A stretch of DNA of 64,000 nucleotides from Luteitalea sp. (GTDB lineage: Bacteria > Acidobacteriota > Vicinamibacteria > Vicinamibacterales > Vicinamibacteraceae). The notes under the pieces are model-generated. The model worked only from the letters and a program-made list of their open reading frames with translations, made no database searches and was not told the DNA's origin. The DNA is taken from the NCBI GenBank assembly GCA_009377495.1, contig WHTZ01000004.1:124001-188000 (forward strand), read 5' to 3'. Of the stretch, positions 1 to 8,834 are shown piece by piece. Every line of letters starts with the position of its first letter. Position 1 is the first letter of the stretch. The position numbers were made by a program, and so were the translations under genes.

Positions 1-27
1 GTCCAAGACGTGTTCGCCGGAGCGTAG
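1..27 (+). CDS. Possible 3' end of an upstream gene (partial)
   Basis: Frame 1 is open from the window edge to a TAG at 25-27, encoding VQDVFAGA. Only eight codons are visible, so no family can be named. The stop lies 22 bp before hemD, which would suit a tetrapyrrole operon, but that is inference. Confidence 0.2.
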   Translation, partial: VQDVFAGA

Positions 28-49
28 CCAGAGTTTTACTGGATCGCGG

Positions 50-883
50 ATGTCCAACGCTGCAACCGGACCGCTCGCCGGCCGACGTATCGCCGTACTC
101 GAGGCTCGGCTCACCGACGCGCTCGCGTCGTTAATAGAGCGCGCAGGCGCGGAAGTTGTCCGCGCACCGGCCCTCCGCGAGCGCCCGCTCGACGCCGCGT
201 CCGAGGTAGCGGCGTTTTGCGACACGCTCGAAACAGGTGGCTTCGCGGCGGTCGTGTTCTTGACGGGCGTTGGTGCCAACGCCCTGCTGAGCGAGGCAGA
301 GCGTCTTGGCCGGCTCGACACGACGCTCGAGGCACTGCGCGGCGCGATGACCGTGTGCCGGGGACCAAAGCCGGTGGCAAGACTCGCACGCCAGAACGTA
401 CCGACAAGCATCGCCGTTCCGGAACCGCACACCACGGCGGAGGTGATCAAGGCGCTCGAATCGCTCGACCTCAGCGGACAACGGCTCGGTCTCGTGCACT
501 ACGGCGAGCGGAACGATGCGCTCGCGGAAGCTCTTCTCGCAAACCACGTCCAGTTGGTCGAGCTCTGCCTCTACGAGTGGGTCCTACCGGAGGATGTCGC
601 ACCGCTCGAGCATCTGGTGCAGGGGATCATCGACGGCAAGATCGACGCTGTGGTGTTCACGAGTAAGGTGCAAGCGCGTCATCTACTCGACATCGCCCAA
701 CGCCTCGGTGCACTCGAAAAGCTTCGAACCGAGCTCGCGACGCGCACCGTCGTGGTCGCGGTCGGGCCCACAACGGCGGAAATGCTCGCCGCGAACGGAA
801 TGAGGCCAGCCGTCGTCCCAACCAAGCCGAAGATGGGACCCATGGTTACAGCGCTCATCGAGCACTTTGCCAAACGCACGTAG
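50..883 (+). CDS. hemD: Uroporphyrinogen-III synthase (HemD family)
   Basis: A 277-residue protein of the HemD type, which cyclises hydroxymethylbilane to uroporphyrinogen III in heme and corrinoid synthesis in the cytoplasm. The family has low sequence conservation, but the two-lobed pattern is visible: an N-terminal GRRIAVLEAR strand, a central FTSKVQARHLLDIA segment (the usual F-T-S motif near residue 203) and a C-terminal VAVGPTTAEMLAANG motif that ends the second lobe. Length is normal for HemD. No other heme gene follows; the next gene is an unrelated membrane protein 86 bp away. The fold assignment is good, while the enzyme activity is inferred from family membership. Confidence 0.8.
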   Translation: MSNAATGPLAGRRIAVLEARLTDALASLIERAGAEVVRAPALRERPLDAASEVAAFCDTLETGGFAAVVFLTGVGANALLSEAERLGRLDTTLEALRGAMTVCRGPKPVARLARQNVPTSIAVPEPHTTAEVIKALESLDLSGQRLGLVHYGERNDALAEALLANHVQLVELCLYEWVLPEDVAPLEHLVQGIIDGKIDAVVFTSKVQARHLLDIAQRLGALEKLRTELATRTVVVAVGPTTAEMLAANGMRPAVVPTKPKMGPMVTALIEHFAKRT

Positions 884-969
884 CCGGTTCGTGATCATCT
901 GGGCGCGTCCTCCGTCTCACGGGGGCTGGGGCGTGTGACCGCAGACTGTTCGTCACAAAGGAAGACGAC

Positions 970-1758
970 GTGGAACGTACCGCAGGGATTCTCGCGAGCG
1001 CGCGTGCGTTCTGGACACTCGGGCAACCCGTCGAACGGACGTGCTACGCGATCGGTGCATTGCTGGTGGTTTCCGGACTCGTGCACCTGGCAATCCTGGT
1101 CGTCACCGGCAGCACGTGGGAGGGCCCCGTCTCGCTCCGTAAGCCCCTCACCTTCGGCGTCTCGTTCGGCCTGACGCTGATCACGATGAGCTGGGTGAGC
1201 TCGTTTCTTCGCATGACCGATCGAACCCGGCGGATCCTGCTCGGTGCGTTCGCTGTCGCCTGCGTCGTCGAGGTGGCGCTGATCACATTACAGGCGTGGC
1301 GCGGCGTGCCGTCGCACCTCAACATGTCGACGTCGCTCGATGGGCTCGTCGCGCGGGTACTCGCCGCGGGCGGCGTGGTGCTGGTCGCCTTTGTGTTGGC
1401 GATGACCGCCGCGGCATTCCGCGAAAACGCACAGCTCGAGCCCGGCATGCGGCTGGCCCTGCGCGCTGGCTTCGTCGGCTTGATCGTGGCGGAGGCCGCA
1501 GGCGGTGCGATGATCGCACTCGGTGTTCGGCAGGTCATCGCCGGGCATCAGCAAGCGGCATACTTCATCGCCACCTCCCTCAAGCCCGCGCACGCCGTGA
1601 CCATGCATGCCATCCTCGTGCTGCCGTTGCTCGACTGGCTGCTGACGTTCACCCGCCTCGACGCGCGACGCCGCTTTCGCGCCGTCCTGGCCGTGACGCT
1701 GACGTACGGACTAGCGGCGGCGGGCGTCATTGCCGCGTCCATCGTGGCCACGTTCTGA
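970..1758 (+). CDS. Polytopic membrane protein of unknown function
   Basis: A 262-residue protein with about seven hydrophobic segments, for example around residues 22-42, 62-80, 85-103, 125-145, 165-185, 205-225 and 235-258. Hydrophilic loops between them are short. I do not recognise a catalytic motif. The GTG start at 970 is chosen because an AAGGAAG Shine-Dalgarno lies at 957-963 with good spacing. It is probably transcribed alone, since hemD ends 86 bp upstream and the following padR is on the opposite strand. The call is an inner-membrane protein only. Confidence 0.7.
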   Translation: MERTAGILASARAFWTLGQPVERTCYAIGALLVVSGLVHLAILVVTGSTWEGPVSLRKPLTFGVSFGLTLITMSWVSSFLRMTDRTRRILLGAFAVACVVEVALITLQAWRGVPSHLNMSTSLDGLVARVLAAGGVVLVAFVLAMTAAAFRENAQLEPGMRLALRAGFVGLIVAEAAGGAMIALGVRQVIAGHQQAAYFIATSLKPAHAVTMHAILVLPLLDWLLTFTRLDARRRFRAVLAVTLTYGLAAAGVIAASIVATF

Positions 1759-1864
1759 GCGTCGGAAGCCCTGACGGGCACGGCCTACTGACTACCCGCT
1801 CGATCCAACGCCGCCAACCAGACATGGCATCGCTCCAGAAGTGCGACTCGTATTCCTGTACGGC

Positions 1865-2206
1865 TTACGCGGTGCGCATAACTCTCCTGATCGCCTGCGC
1901 GAGCTTCTTCCACTTCGACTCTTCTCGCGTCAATTGCCTGCGTCCCGCCGGGGTGAGGCGGTAGTACTTGGCCGTGCGATTGCGGTCCGGCATCGTCTGC
2001 CACTTGGACGCAATCCAGCCCTTGCGCTGTAACCGATGAAGCGCTGGGTACAGGGACCCATGTTCGACCTGAAGCACCTCGTCCGAGGTTCGCTGGATGT
2101 GTTTGGCAATGGCGTGGCCATGTGCCTGCCCAAACAGCAGCGTCCGAAGGACGAGCATGTCCAGCGTTCCCTGCAAGAGCTCGATACGATCCTGTTCCTT
2201 TGGCAT
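1865..2206 (-). CDS. PadR-family transcriptional regulator
   Basis: A 113-residue winged-helix protein. It contains the PadR N-terminal block ([20 protein letters not shown], residues 9-28), the [14 protein letters not shown] recognition-helix region near residue 46, and a C-terminal basic [11 protein letters not shown] wing. This is the short subfamily that in Acidobacteria usually accompanies ADOP-type ABC permeases and represses its own operon. Here no permease is adjacent: glpK is divergent and the membrane protein at 970 is convergent. Its target is therefore unknown and may lie elsewhere. The start ATG at 2206 matches family length. Confidence 0.9.
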   Translation of the reverse strand: MPKEQDRIELLQGTLDMLVLRTLLFGQAHGHAIAKHIQRTSDEVLQVEHGSLYPALHRLQRKGWIASKWQTMPDRNRTAKYYRLTPAGRRQLTREESKWKKLAQAIRRVMRTA

Positions 2207-2359
2207 GGCTCTAGGGTAGACAGTCTGCCCTCAGTGGCGTGTGAATGTCAACCACAAGCCTCTTCGCAGCATACCGCACATAACCGCCGTTGGCTGGCAT
2301 CGCTTCGCCGCGTGCCCCAACCGCTGTTAGGATGTCCGCGGCAGCAAGGTACACAGATG

Positions 2360-2431
2360 GTAGGGCGGGGCTTTCCGGCCTGAGTGGAATCGAAGGCAGC
2401 CCCGCCGGCGGCCCTAGAAGGGCCGCCCTAC
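2360..2431. repeat. Dispersed palindrome upstream of glpK
   Basis: Inverted repeat with outer arms GTAGGGCGG (2360-2368) and CCGCCCTAC (2423-2431). Inside are GCGGGGCTTTCC and the complementary-looking GCAGCCCCGCC. It belongs to the TAGGGC(G)CGGC family also seen at 3989, 11356, 15942, 23066 and 34889. It ends 21 bp before the glpK start codon and would place a hairpin in the leader. Confidence 0.75.
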
Positions 2432-2452
2432 CTTTCCGGAAGGAGATTGTTG

Positions 2453-3946
2453 ATGCCCCGTGCCGTTCTCGCGCTCGACCAGGGCACGACCTCGAGCCGC
2501 GCTATCCTCTTTGGCCACGACGGTCGGATGATAAGCGTCGCGCAGCAGGAGTTCCCGCAAATCTTTCCCGGCCCGGCCGAGGTCGAGCATGATCCGGAGG
2601 CCATCTGGAGCTCTCAGCTCGCCGTCGCGCGCGAGGCCATTCAGCGCGCCAAGCTCGAGCCACACGACATAGCCGCCATTGGGATCACCAACCAGCGCGA
2701 GACCACTGTGCTGTGGGAGCGCGACAGCGGTCGCCCGATTGGCAATGCCATCGTGTGGCAGAGCCGCGTAACCGCGGGCATCTGCGATCGCCTCAAGGCG
2801 GACGGGCTCGAGCCGACGTTCCGTGCCAGGACTGGCCTCGTGGTCGACGCCTATTTTTCCGGCACCAAGATCAAATATCTGCTCGACAAGCACGAGGGCT
2901 TGCGCGCCAGGGCGGCGCGGGGCGAAGTCCTGTTCGGAACGATTGACACATTTCTGTTGTGGCGATTGAGCGGCGGCAAGCTGCACGTCACAGATGTGAC
3001 CAACGCGAGCCGCACCCTCCTCTTCAATATCCACAGGCTCGATTGGGATGACGAGCTACTACGTCTGCTGGATGTGCCGCGCTCGATGCTGCCAGAGGTG
3101 CGCGCGTCCAGCGACGTCTACGGCGAAACCGATCCCGCACTGTTTGGCGCGCCCATTCCCCTCGCCAGCGCCGTGGGCGATCAGCAAGGTGCGCTCTTTG
3201 GCCAGGCGTGCTTCGAGCCAGGAAGCGCCAAGAACACGTATGGCACGGGCTGCTTCGTGCTCTTGAACACGGCCACCTCGCCCGTGGCATCTCAGCATGG
3301 GCTGCTCACGACCATCGCCTGGAAGCTCGATGGCCAGGTGACCTACTGCCTCGAAGGGGCCATCTTCATCGCCGGCGCGGTTGTCCAATGGCTGCGTGAC
3401 GGCCTGAAGATCATCGAGCGCTCAGCCGATGTCGAACCCTTGGCCGCGCAAGTCGCCGATGCAGACGGCGTCTACTTCGTGCCGGCGTTCGTTGGCCTCG
3501 GCACGCCATACTGGGACGCGTATGCGCGCGGTACCATCGTCGGCTTGACCCGCAACTCGACGGCCGCCCACATTGCCCGCGCCGCTGTCGATTCGATGGC
3601 CTACCAGACGCGCGACGTGCTGGATGTCATGCAGCAGGAAGCGGGCCTGCGGGTCCACAGCCTCAAGGTGGATGGCGGCGCGACCGGCAACGCGCAGCTG
3701 CTCCAGTTCCAGGCCGACCTCCTCGGTGTGCCCGTGCGCCGCCCGCTGGTGGCCGAGACGACCGCGCTCGGCGCCGCCTACCTCGCAGGTCTCGCCGTGG
3801 GCTACTGGAAGGACCTGGCCGACGTGCGCGGCAACTGGGCGCTCGACCGCGAGTTCGCTCCGGCACTCGATAGCCACACGCGCCAGCACCTCTACACACG
3901 GTGGAAGAAGGCGGTCGAGCGATCGAGGGATTGGGCCAGCGAATAG
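2453..3946 (+). CDS. glpK: Glycerol kinase
   Basis: ATP-dependent phosphorylation of glycerol to sn-glycerol-3-phosphate, a cytoplasmic FGGY-family sugar kinase. The 497-residue product shows the phosphate-binding DQGTTSSR at residues 9-16, the ITNQRETT block near 77, the [12 protein letters not shown] region, the FGGY signature around [10 protein letters not shown], and the DGGATGN nucleotide motif near 408. The upstream in-frame ATG at 2384 is rejected. The ATG at 2453 has a GGAAGGAG ribosome-binding site 5-8 bp upstream and gives the standard family length. No glpF or glpD neighbours are present, so glycerol uptake and oxidation genes must be elsewhere. Confidence 0.97.
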   Translation: MPRAVLALDQGTTSSRAILFGHDGRMISVAQQEFPQIFPGPAEVEHDPEAIWSSQLAVAREAIQRAKLEPHDIAAIGITNQRETTVLWERDSGRPIGNAIVWQSRVTAGICDRLKADGLEPTFRARTGLVVDAYFSGTKIKYLLDKHEGLRARAARGEVLFGTIDTFLLWRLSGGKLHVTDVTNASRTLLFNIHRLDWDDELLRLLDVPRSMLPEVRASSDVYGETDPALFGAPIPLASAVGDQQGALFGQACFEPGSAKNTYGTGCFVLLNTATSPVASQHGLLTTIAWKLDGQVTYCLEGAIFIAGAVVQWLRDGLKIIERSADVEPLAAQVADADGVYFVPAFVGLGTPYWDAYARGTIVGLTRNSTAAHIARAAVDSMAYQTRDVLDVMQQEAGLRVHSLKVDGGATGNAQLLQFQADLLGVPVRRPLVAETTALGAAYLAGLAVGYWKDLADVRGNWALDREFAPALDSHTRQHLYTRWKKAVERSRDWASE

Positions 3947-3988
3947 TGCTTGGTGTTTGGGTGTGCTTGGCGATTAGACGCCTCGCCC

Positions 3989-4010
3989 GGCGCGGCTAAG
4001 CCGCGCCCTA
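3989..4010. repeat. GC-rich hairpin after glpK
   Basis: GGCGCGGCTAAGCCGCGCC forms a near-perfect stem and continues into CTA, matching the TAGGGCGCGGC repeat family. There is no T-run, so it is a repeat hairpin rather than a canonical terminator, though it may stop transcription or protect the mRNA 3' end. The preceding 3944-3976 stretch has several TGCTTGG/TGTTTGG units starting at the glpK stop codon. Confidence 0.7.
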
Positions 4011-4038
4011 CCAGGTGTAGGAGACTCACGACCTCTGA

Positions 4039-4194
4039 GGGCCTACGTACCTTCGTAGTAAAGTGCACCGGCTCTGCAGTTTGATGGCTTGGCGAGGGGC
4101 GGGCTTCGTCAACGAAGCCGGAATGCCGAGGATGGCCTTCCTTAAGGATCCTGATGGGCAACAGCTCTCGGTCCTCTCGAAGGTCAAGCCGTGA
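4039..4194 (+). pseudogene. Remnant of a VOC (glyoxalase/bleomycin-resistance) family gene
   Basis: This frame is open from 4039 to the TGA at 4192-4194 and has no convincing start. Its end reads MPRMAFLKDPDGQQLSVLS, which matches the C-terminal strand of VOC-fold proteins, where F-x-K/R-DPDGN-x-L carries the metal-binding and end-of-domain motif. The preceding LMAWRGAGFVNEAG resembles the usual L-x-x-RGV-x-FV segment. The N-terminal two thirds of such a protein (about 120 residues) are missing and an in-frame TGA sits at 4036. It is probably a decayed gene; a short expressed peptide cannot be excluded. Confidence 0.55.
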
Positions 4195-4745
4195 CGCGCT
4201 ACGACGAATTCTTCTCCTGTTCTCGGTGAGGGCTCAGAGAACGTGAGGAGATAGTTTTGTCGCGTTGCATGTGCTACCTGCATGAACTCGTTCCAGAACG
4301 AGTTAGGCGCAAGACTTGCGCCAGCAGGCCGGACAACTCATCAACTGACATCGCACGAAACGGTGTGGTGTGCCCGCCACTGATGTGTGCCGGGATATGT
4401 GTCTCCGCGCGGCGCGACGCGGCGTATCTCTGCTATAGACCAGCAGCTCTGCTTTACTTCAGAGCGTAAAGTAGTTATCTGCTGAGCTTCAGCGATCTCT
4501 GAGCCTTCGCTCCGTTCGGATGGGCGCGCCGAGGCGTTAAAACGTGAGGGCACCCATGATCGCGTCCCGCTCGCGCTACGGTGCAGCTATGCCCTTGCGG
4601 CTCGTCGGTGTCTGTGTATCATCGGCGCTCTCGGCATGGCCCACGCGGAGCGCCGTTTGCGGCTGAGAGGTCTGCAGTCTTCTGCTCGTCGGGCAGGATC
4701 TGCTCTGGTGCGAGCGTTGGCGGTTCACTGCGCCCTTAGACGGCT
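4195..4745. other. 550-bp stretch without a recognisable gene
   Basis: No reading frame here has family signatures or sensible composition on either strand. It holds an imperfect palindrome at 4214-4250 (CTCCTGTTCTCGGTGAG against CTCAGAGAACGTGAGGAG) and a small perfect hairpin at 4288-4306 (AACTCGTTC/GAACGAGTT). Base composition is less GC-biased than the flanking genes. Together with the VOC remnant before it and the toxin-antitoxin pair after it, this looks like eroded accessory DNA. Confidence 0.5.
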
Positions 4746-4782
4746 TGATGCTATGATGCGCATGCGGTATGATCGAGCATCA
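4746..4782 (+). promoter_or_regulatory. Candidate vapBC promoter/operator
   Basis: Inverted arms TGATGCT (4746-4752) and AGCATCA (4776-4782) end on the vapB start codon. Between them are two TATGAT boxes at 4752-4757 and 4768-4773, plausible -10 elements 16 bp apart. VapBC operons are usually autorepressed through inverted repeats overlapping the promoter, which fits this arrangement. Confidence 0.45.
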
Positions 4783-5039
4783 TGAGGACGACGATCACGC
4801 TCGACGACCGGCTCTTATCGCAGCTGAAGAAGCGCGCGTCAGAATCGGGCACCTCTGTCAGCCGCCTCATCGATCAGGCGATTCGCCTCTTCATGCGGAC
4901 GCCACGAGCGGGCAGAGGGCAGCCGCGCTTCGAGCTGGTCACGTTTGGCGCGGGAGGTCACTTCTCGCGACAGAACATCGACAAGACGCCCGCCCTGTTC
5001 GAAGCCGATGACGTCGATCGCTTCGCGCGACGCCAGTAG
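4782..5039 (+). CDS. Ribbon-helix-helix antitoxin (VapB-like)
   Basis: An 85-residue protein beginning MRTTITLDDRLLSQLKKRA, a typical ribbon-helix-helix DNA-binding strand and first helix, followed by SVSRLIDQAIRLFM as the second helix. The C-terminal half (from about residue 50) is unstructured and would wrap the toxin. It is followed after 3 bp by a PIN-domain toxin, so the two are a VapBC-type pair. It should bind DNA upstream of its own operon and neutralise the toxin's active site. Confidence 0.88.
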   Translation: MRTTITLDDRLLSQLKKRASESGTSVSRLIDQAIRLFMRTPRAGRGQPRFELVTFGAGGHFSRQNIDKTPALFEADDVDRFARRQ

Positions 5040-5042
5040 CCG

Positions 5043-5498
5043 ATGCAGTTGCTCGACATCAACGTTCTCATCTATGCCCACCGTGAGGATGCACCCGAGC
5101 ACGATCGGTACGCGGCCTGGCTCCGGGCTCTGACCGAGGGCGATGAACCTTTTGCGCTATCGGAGGCCGTCCTCGCCGGCTTTCTTCGGATTGTCACCAA
5201 CGCCAAGATCTTCGATCCGCCGACGCCTATGGAAACGGCGATCGCGTTCTGTCAACGCCTCGTCGATTGGCCCCGCGCGGTGATGCTCACGCCAAGCCGG
5301 CGGCATTGGGACATCTTCGTCGACCTCTGCGCCAGCATCCAGGGACCGCTGGTTACGGATGCTTATCTGGCGGCGCTGGCTATCGAGCACGGCTGCGAAC
5401 TCGTGACCACCGACAGCGACTTCGCGCGCTTTCGCGGGCTGCGATGGAAGCACCCGCTCGCCGCGCCACCGCACGCGAACGAGCACCCTGCAGATTGA
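5043..5498 (+). CDS. PIN-domain ribonuclease toxin (VapC-like)
   Basis: A 151-residue PIN-domain protein, predicted Mg-dependent endoribonuclease toxin. The acidic active-site set is visible: D5 (in LLDINVLIYA), E41 (SEAVLAGF), D106 (LVTDAYLAALA) and D124/D126 (TTDSDF). Length and motif spacing match the VapC subfamily common in Mycobacterium and Acidobacteria. It is co-transcribed with the upstream antitoxin (3-bp gap). All key residues are intact, so the module should be functional. The natural RNA target cannot be deduced. Confidence 0.92.
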   Translation: MQLLDINVLIYAHREDAPEHDRYAAWLRALTEGDEPFALSEAVLAGFLRIVTNAKIFDPPTPMETAIAFCQRLVDWPRAVMLTPSRRHWDIFVDLCASIQGPLVTDAYLAALAIEHGCELVTTDSDFARFRGLRWKHPLAAPPHANEHPAD

Positions 5499-5585
5499 CG
5501 GTTTCCTCGGGGGCAGACGTTCATCCCCTTCTGTTCTCGTCTATTGCCAAGCCCCCAACGCAAAAACTGCAGAGCTCGTGAACTC

Positions 5586-7787
5586 TTAGGCCGCGCGGCC
5601 GCCTGTGAGCCACTCCCGCAACTTCGACCAGCGGCGCTTGGCTTGTGTGCCTTTGACCGCGATCGCCAGCGCGCGGACCTGACCGATGAGCACCACCAGC
5701 TTTCGCCCGCGCGTGATGCCCGTGTACAGCAAGTTCCGCCGCAGCATGAGATAGTGCTGCGTCGTCAATGGAATGACGACGGCCGGATACTCCGAGCCTT
5801 GCGCCTTGTGAATGGTGGTCGCATAGGCGAGGACGAGGCGATCGAGCTCGCCAAACTCGTAGGTCACGCGCCGGCCGTCGAAGTCCACCAGGATGTCGCT
5901 GGCCGTCCGATCGACGGACACGACCACACCGAGATCGCCGTTGTACACGTCCTTGTCGTAGTCGTTCTCGATCTGCATCACCTTGTCGCCGACGCCGAAG
6001 GTGTAGCCGAAGCGCTCAATCGCGTCCGGGCCGGGCGGGTTGAGCGCACGCTGCAGCTCCACGTTGAGCGTGCGCGCCCCGAGGGAGCCGCGATTCATGG
6101 GACACAGCACCTGCACGTCGCGAAACGGGTGCAGACCGTACCGACTCGGAATCCGTTCACGCACGATCTGCAGCAGCTTTCGCATCGCGAGCTCCGGGTC
6201 GTCTGCCTCGACGAAGTGGAAGTCTGACACGGCTGAGGGTTGAAGGTCCGGCATCTCGCCCTGGTTCACGCGATGAGCATTAACGATGATGCGACTCGTG
6301 GCCGCTTGACGAAAGATGTCGGTGAGACGGATCACGGGCACCGCCGCTGAGGCGATGAGATCTGCCAAGACCTGCCCCGGGCCAACTGACGGCAACTGAT
6401 CGGCATCGCCAACCAGAAGCAGCGCGGCATCGGGGCGTACGGCCCGCACGAGGCTCCACATCAGCGGCACGTCGACCATCGACACTTCATCGACCACGAC
6501 CTGCTGCGCGTCGATGGGGTTCGACTCGTCCCGTCGGAACCCACCGGTCCGCGGATTGACCTCGAGCAGCCGATGGATGGTACGCGCCTCGAGGCCCGTG
6601 GCGTCTGACAACCGCTTTGCCGCGCGTCCCGTCGGCGCACAGATAGCCGACTTCACACCCTTGACCGCGAGCACGGCCAGGATGGCCCGCAGCAACGTCG
6701 TCTTGCCCACGCCGGGGCCACCCGTGATGATGAGGACCTTCTCGCGGACGGCCGCGCGGAACGCCTGCGCCTGACGCTCCGAGAGGGCAAGCTGGAGCCG
6801 CGCCTCGGCCCAGGGTTGCGCACGGTCGACATCGATCGCCGGCCACGGCGGTCGGCCACCCGCGAGGGCGCGCAGTCGCTGGGCGAGCCGCCGCTCGGCC
6901 GAGTGCAGTGCCGCGAGAAAGACACACGCTTCACCGTCGACCGTATCGGGGACGAGCGCTCCATCGGACAGCTCGAGTGCGAGCGCCTGCTCGACGATCT
7001 CCGATGACACCTCGAGCTGCCGCGCGCTCTCGCTCAGCAGCACATCGCGAGGCAGTCCGCAATGCCCTTCATCGAGGGCTTGGCCGAGCCGATAGCCGAG
7101 CCCAGCACGCACGCGGATCATGGCCGTCTTCTCGATCCCGAGTCGCTCCGCAATCCGATCCGCGCTCACGAAGCCCACGCCACGAATGTCGCGAGCGAGC
7201 CTGTACGGATTCTCAGAGATGAGCTTGACGGCGTCGATGCCGTACGTCTTGAAGACACGCACCGCACGCGCCGTGCTCACGCCGTGCTGGTGCAGGAACA
7301 GCATGATGTCGCGTATCGCGCGCTGCTCCCGCCAACTGGTGGCAATGCTCGACGCGCGGACGGGTCCGACGCCCGGCACGTCGCGCAAGCGATCCGGCTC
7401 ACGCTCAATGACGGTAAAAACGTCGGCGCCGAACGCCTCGACCAGCCGCTTGGCGTAGTGACGACCAATGCCCTTGATGAGCCCCGAGCCGAAGTACCGC
7501 TCGATGGCCTCGGCCGAGTCTGGTGGCGCCACGCGGAGCCAATCCGCCTTGAACTGCAGGCCATGCGTGCGGTCGTTCACCCACCGGCCCGTCGCCTGGA
7601 CGTGCTCACCCGGTACGACGCTCGCGGCGCACCCGACCAGCGTGACGAGGTCGCGGCGTCCGCGTGCCTGTACGCGCACGACGCAAAATCCCGTATCAGG
7701 ACTGTGGAACGTCACGCGCTCCACAATGCCGGAGAAGAATTCCCGGCTCGCGTCCGCGCGCATCTGGACAGGATCTCGTGTCGGCAT
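5586..7787 (-). CDS. recD2: RecD2-type ATP-dependent DNA helicase
   Basis: A 733-residue SF1B 5'-3' DNA helicase of the RecBC-independent RecD2 (YrrC) family. It has an N-terminal OB-like domain (residues 18-95), tandem helix-hairpin-helix motifs (about 100-215), Walker A GGPGVGKTT at 356-364, a VDEVSMVDVPL Walker B, VGDADQLPSVGPG, and a C-terminal 2B/UvrD-like block ending TIHKAQGSEYPAVVIP and YTGITRGRKLVVL. No recB or recC is nearby, as expected for RecD2. Roles are in DNA repair and replication-fork processing. It follows a Gfo/Idh oxidoreductase by 14 bp and is probably co-transcribed with it. Confidence 0.95.
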   Translation of the reverse strand: MPTRDPVQMRADASREFFSGIVERVTFHSPDTGFCVVRVQARGRRDLVTLVGCAASVVPGEHVQATGRWVNDRTHGLQFKADWLRVAPPDSAEAIERYFGSGLIKGIGRHYAKRLVEAFGADVFTVIEREPDRLRDVPGVGPVRASSIATSWREQRAIRDIMLFLHQHGVSTARAVRVFKTYGIDAVKLISENPYRLARDIRGVGFVSADRIAERLGIEKTAMIRVRAGLGYRLGQALDEGHCGLPRDVLLSESARQLEVSSEIVEQALALELSDGALVPDTVDGEACVFLAALHSAERRLAQRLRALAGGRPPWPAIDVDRAQPWAEARLQLALSERQAQAFRAAVREKVLIITGGPGVGKTTLLRAILAVLAVKGVKSAICAPTGRAAKRLSDATGLEARTIHRLLEVNPRTGGFRRDESNPIDAQQVVVDEVSMVDVPLMWSLVRAVRPDAALLLVGDADQLPSVGPGQVLADLIASAAVPVIRLTDIFRQAATSRIIVNAHRVNQGEMPDLQPSAVSDFHFVEADDPELAMRKLLQIVRERIPSRYGLHPFRDVQVLCPMNRGSLGARTLNVELQRALNPPGPDAIERFGYTFGVGDKVMQIENDYDKDVYNGDLGVVVSVDRTASDILVDFDGRRVTYEFGELDRLVLAYATTIHKAQGSEYPAVVIPLTTQHYLMLRRNLLYTGITRGRKLVVLIGQVRALAIAVKGTQAKRRWSKLREWLTGGRAA

Positions 7788-7801
7788 TGCGAGGTCAGGC
7801 G

Positions 7802-8803
7802 TCAGGAATCGGCAGCCATCGGCACCGAGCGACCGGTGCGCGCGGCCTCGTAGAGCGCTACGACCGACGCGACGTTGCCGCGACTCTCAGAAGCCGATAC
7901 ACGGGCGGCTGTCCCTTCGCGGACGGCTCGTCGCAGGTCGTCAACCTGTAGCTGGTAGAGCGAGCTCCCTTCTATCGGGACTTCGTTCACCTCATCACCG
8001 CGACGGATGATGATGACCTCTGTGGGACCCGGCTTGAATGGTCGTGGCACGTCCAGCACGCCTTCGGAGCCGATCACCTGCATTTCTGTACGGAACGGAG
8101 CCGTGAAGCCGCAGTCGAACTGACCAACGATATCGCCGGGAAAGCGCAGCGTGGCCGCGGTCGCGACGTCAACCCCCGTTGGGCCCGTGATGGCCGTTGC
8201 GCTCACCTCAATGGGCTCGGCCCCAAGCACATAGCGCATCCAGCTCACCGGATAGCAGCCCACATCCCACAAGGCGCCGCCACCGAGCATCGGATCGAAG
8301 CGCACGTTGCCGTCACCGGTCAGCGTGAAGGTGAACGCGCCGCGCATGAGCCGCACGGCGCCCACCGCGCCATCGACGATCAGCTGCCGCGCGGCCAGCG
8401 TCACCGGATGGTGGCGATACATGAACGCTTCCGCCAGCACCACGCCGGCGCGCGCCGCCGCCTCAGCCATCGCATCGACATCGTCGACGTTCAGCGCAAG
8501 CGGCTTCTCGCACAGCACGTGCTTGCCCGCCGCGGCCGCCTTGATCGTCCACTCGGCGTGCAGGGTGTTGGGTAGCGGGATATAAACGGCATCGATGTCC
8601 GGAGCCGCGAGCAGCTCGGCATAGTCGCCATAGGCACGCGGAATGTCCCACTGGCGCGCGAAGCTGTCGGCGCGCGCCTTGTCGCGGCTGGCGACGGCGA
8701 CGAGCGTATGCCCGGGCGCACGCAGCGGCTCCACCAGCCGGCGGACGATGCGCGCGGTGCCAACGATGCCCCAGCGGAACGGTGCGGAGTCGGCAAGAGA
8801 CAT
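7802..8803 (-). CDS. Gfo/Idh/MocA-family NAD(P)-dependent oxidoreductase
   Basis: A 333-residue sugar-type dehydrogenase. The N-terminal Rossmann motif is FRWGIVGTARIVRR (residues 8-21, a G-x-G-x-x-x form), followed by the AVYIPLPNTLHAEW and GKHVLCEKPLALN blocks with the conserved E-K-P lysine, and a C-terminal alpha/beta substrate domain. The frame extends upstream to 9025, but the ATG at 8803 gives the normal N-terminus directly before the Rossmann strand. The substrate is unknown; relatives act on inositols, glucose-fructose or trans-dihydrodiols. It leads the pair with recD2, and its start is 31 bp from the divergent FGE-like mini-gene. Confidence 0.92.
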   Translation of the reverse strand: MSLADSAPFRWGIVGTARIVRRLVEPLRAPGHTLVAVASRDKARADSFARQWDIPRAYGDYAELLAAPDIDAVYIPLPNTLHAEWTIKAAAAGKHVLCEKPLALNVDDVDAMAEAAARAGVVLAEAFMYRHHPVTLAARQLIVDGAVGAVRLMRGAFTFTLTGDGNVRFDPMLGGGALWDVGCYPVSWMRYVLGAEPIEVSATAITGPTGVDVATAATLRFPGDIVGQFDCGFTAPFRTEMQVIGSEGVLDVPRPFKPGPTEVIIIRRGDEVNEVPIEGSSLYQLQVDDLRRAVREGTAARVSASESRGNVASVVALYEAARTGRSVPMAADS

Positions 8804-8834
8804 GCGCCTGTTATACCCTAGTCGCGTGAGTTGG

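Noticed and set aside
4195-4745. tRNA or structured RNA in the gene-poor stretch
   Set aside because: No T-loop (GGTTCGA-like) or acceptor stem pairing was found.
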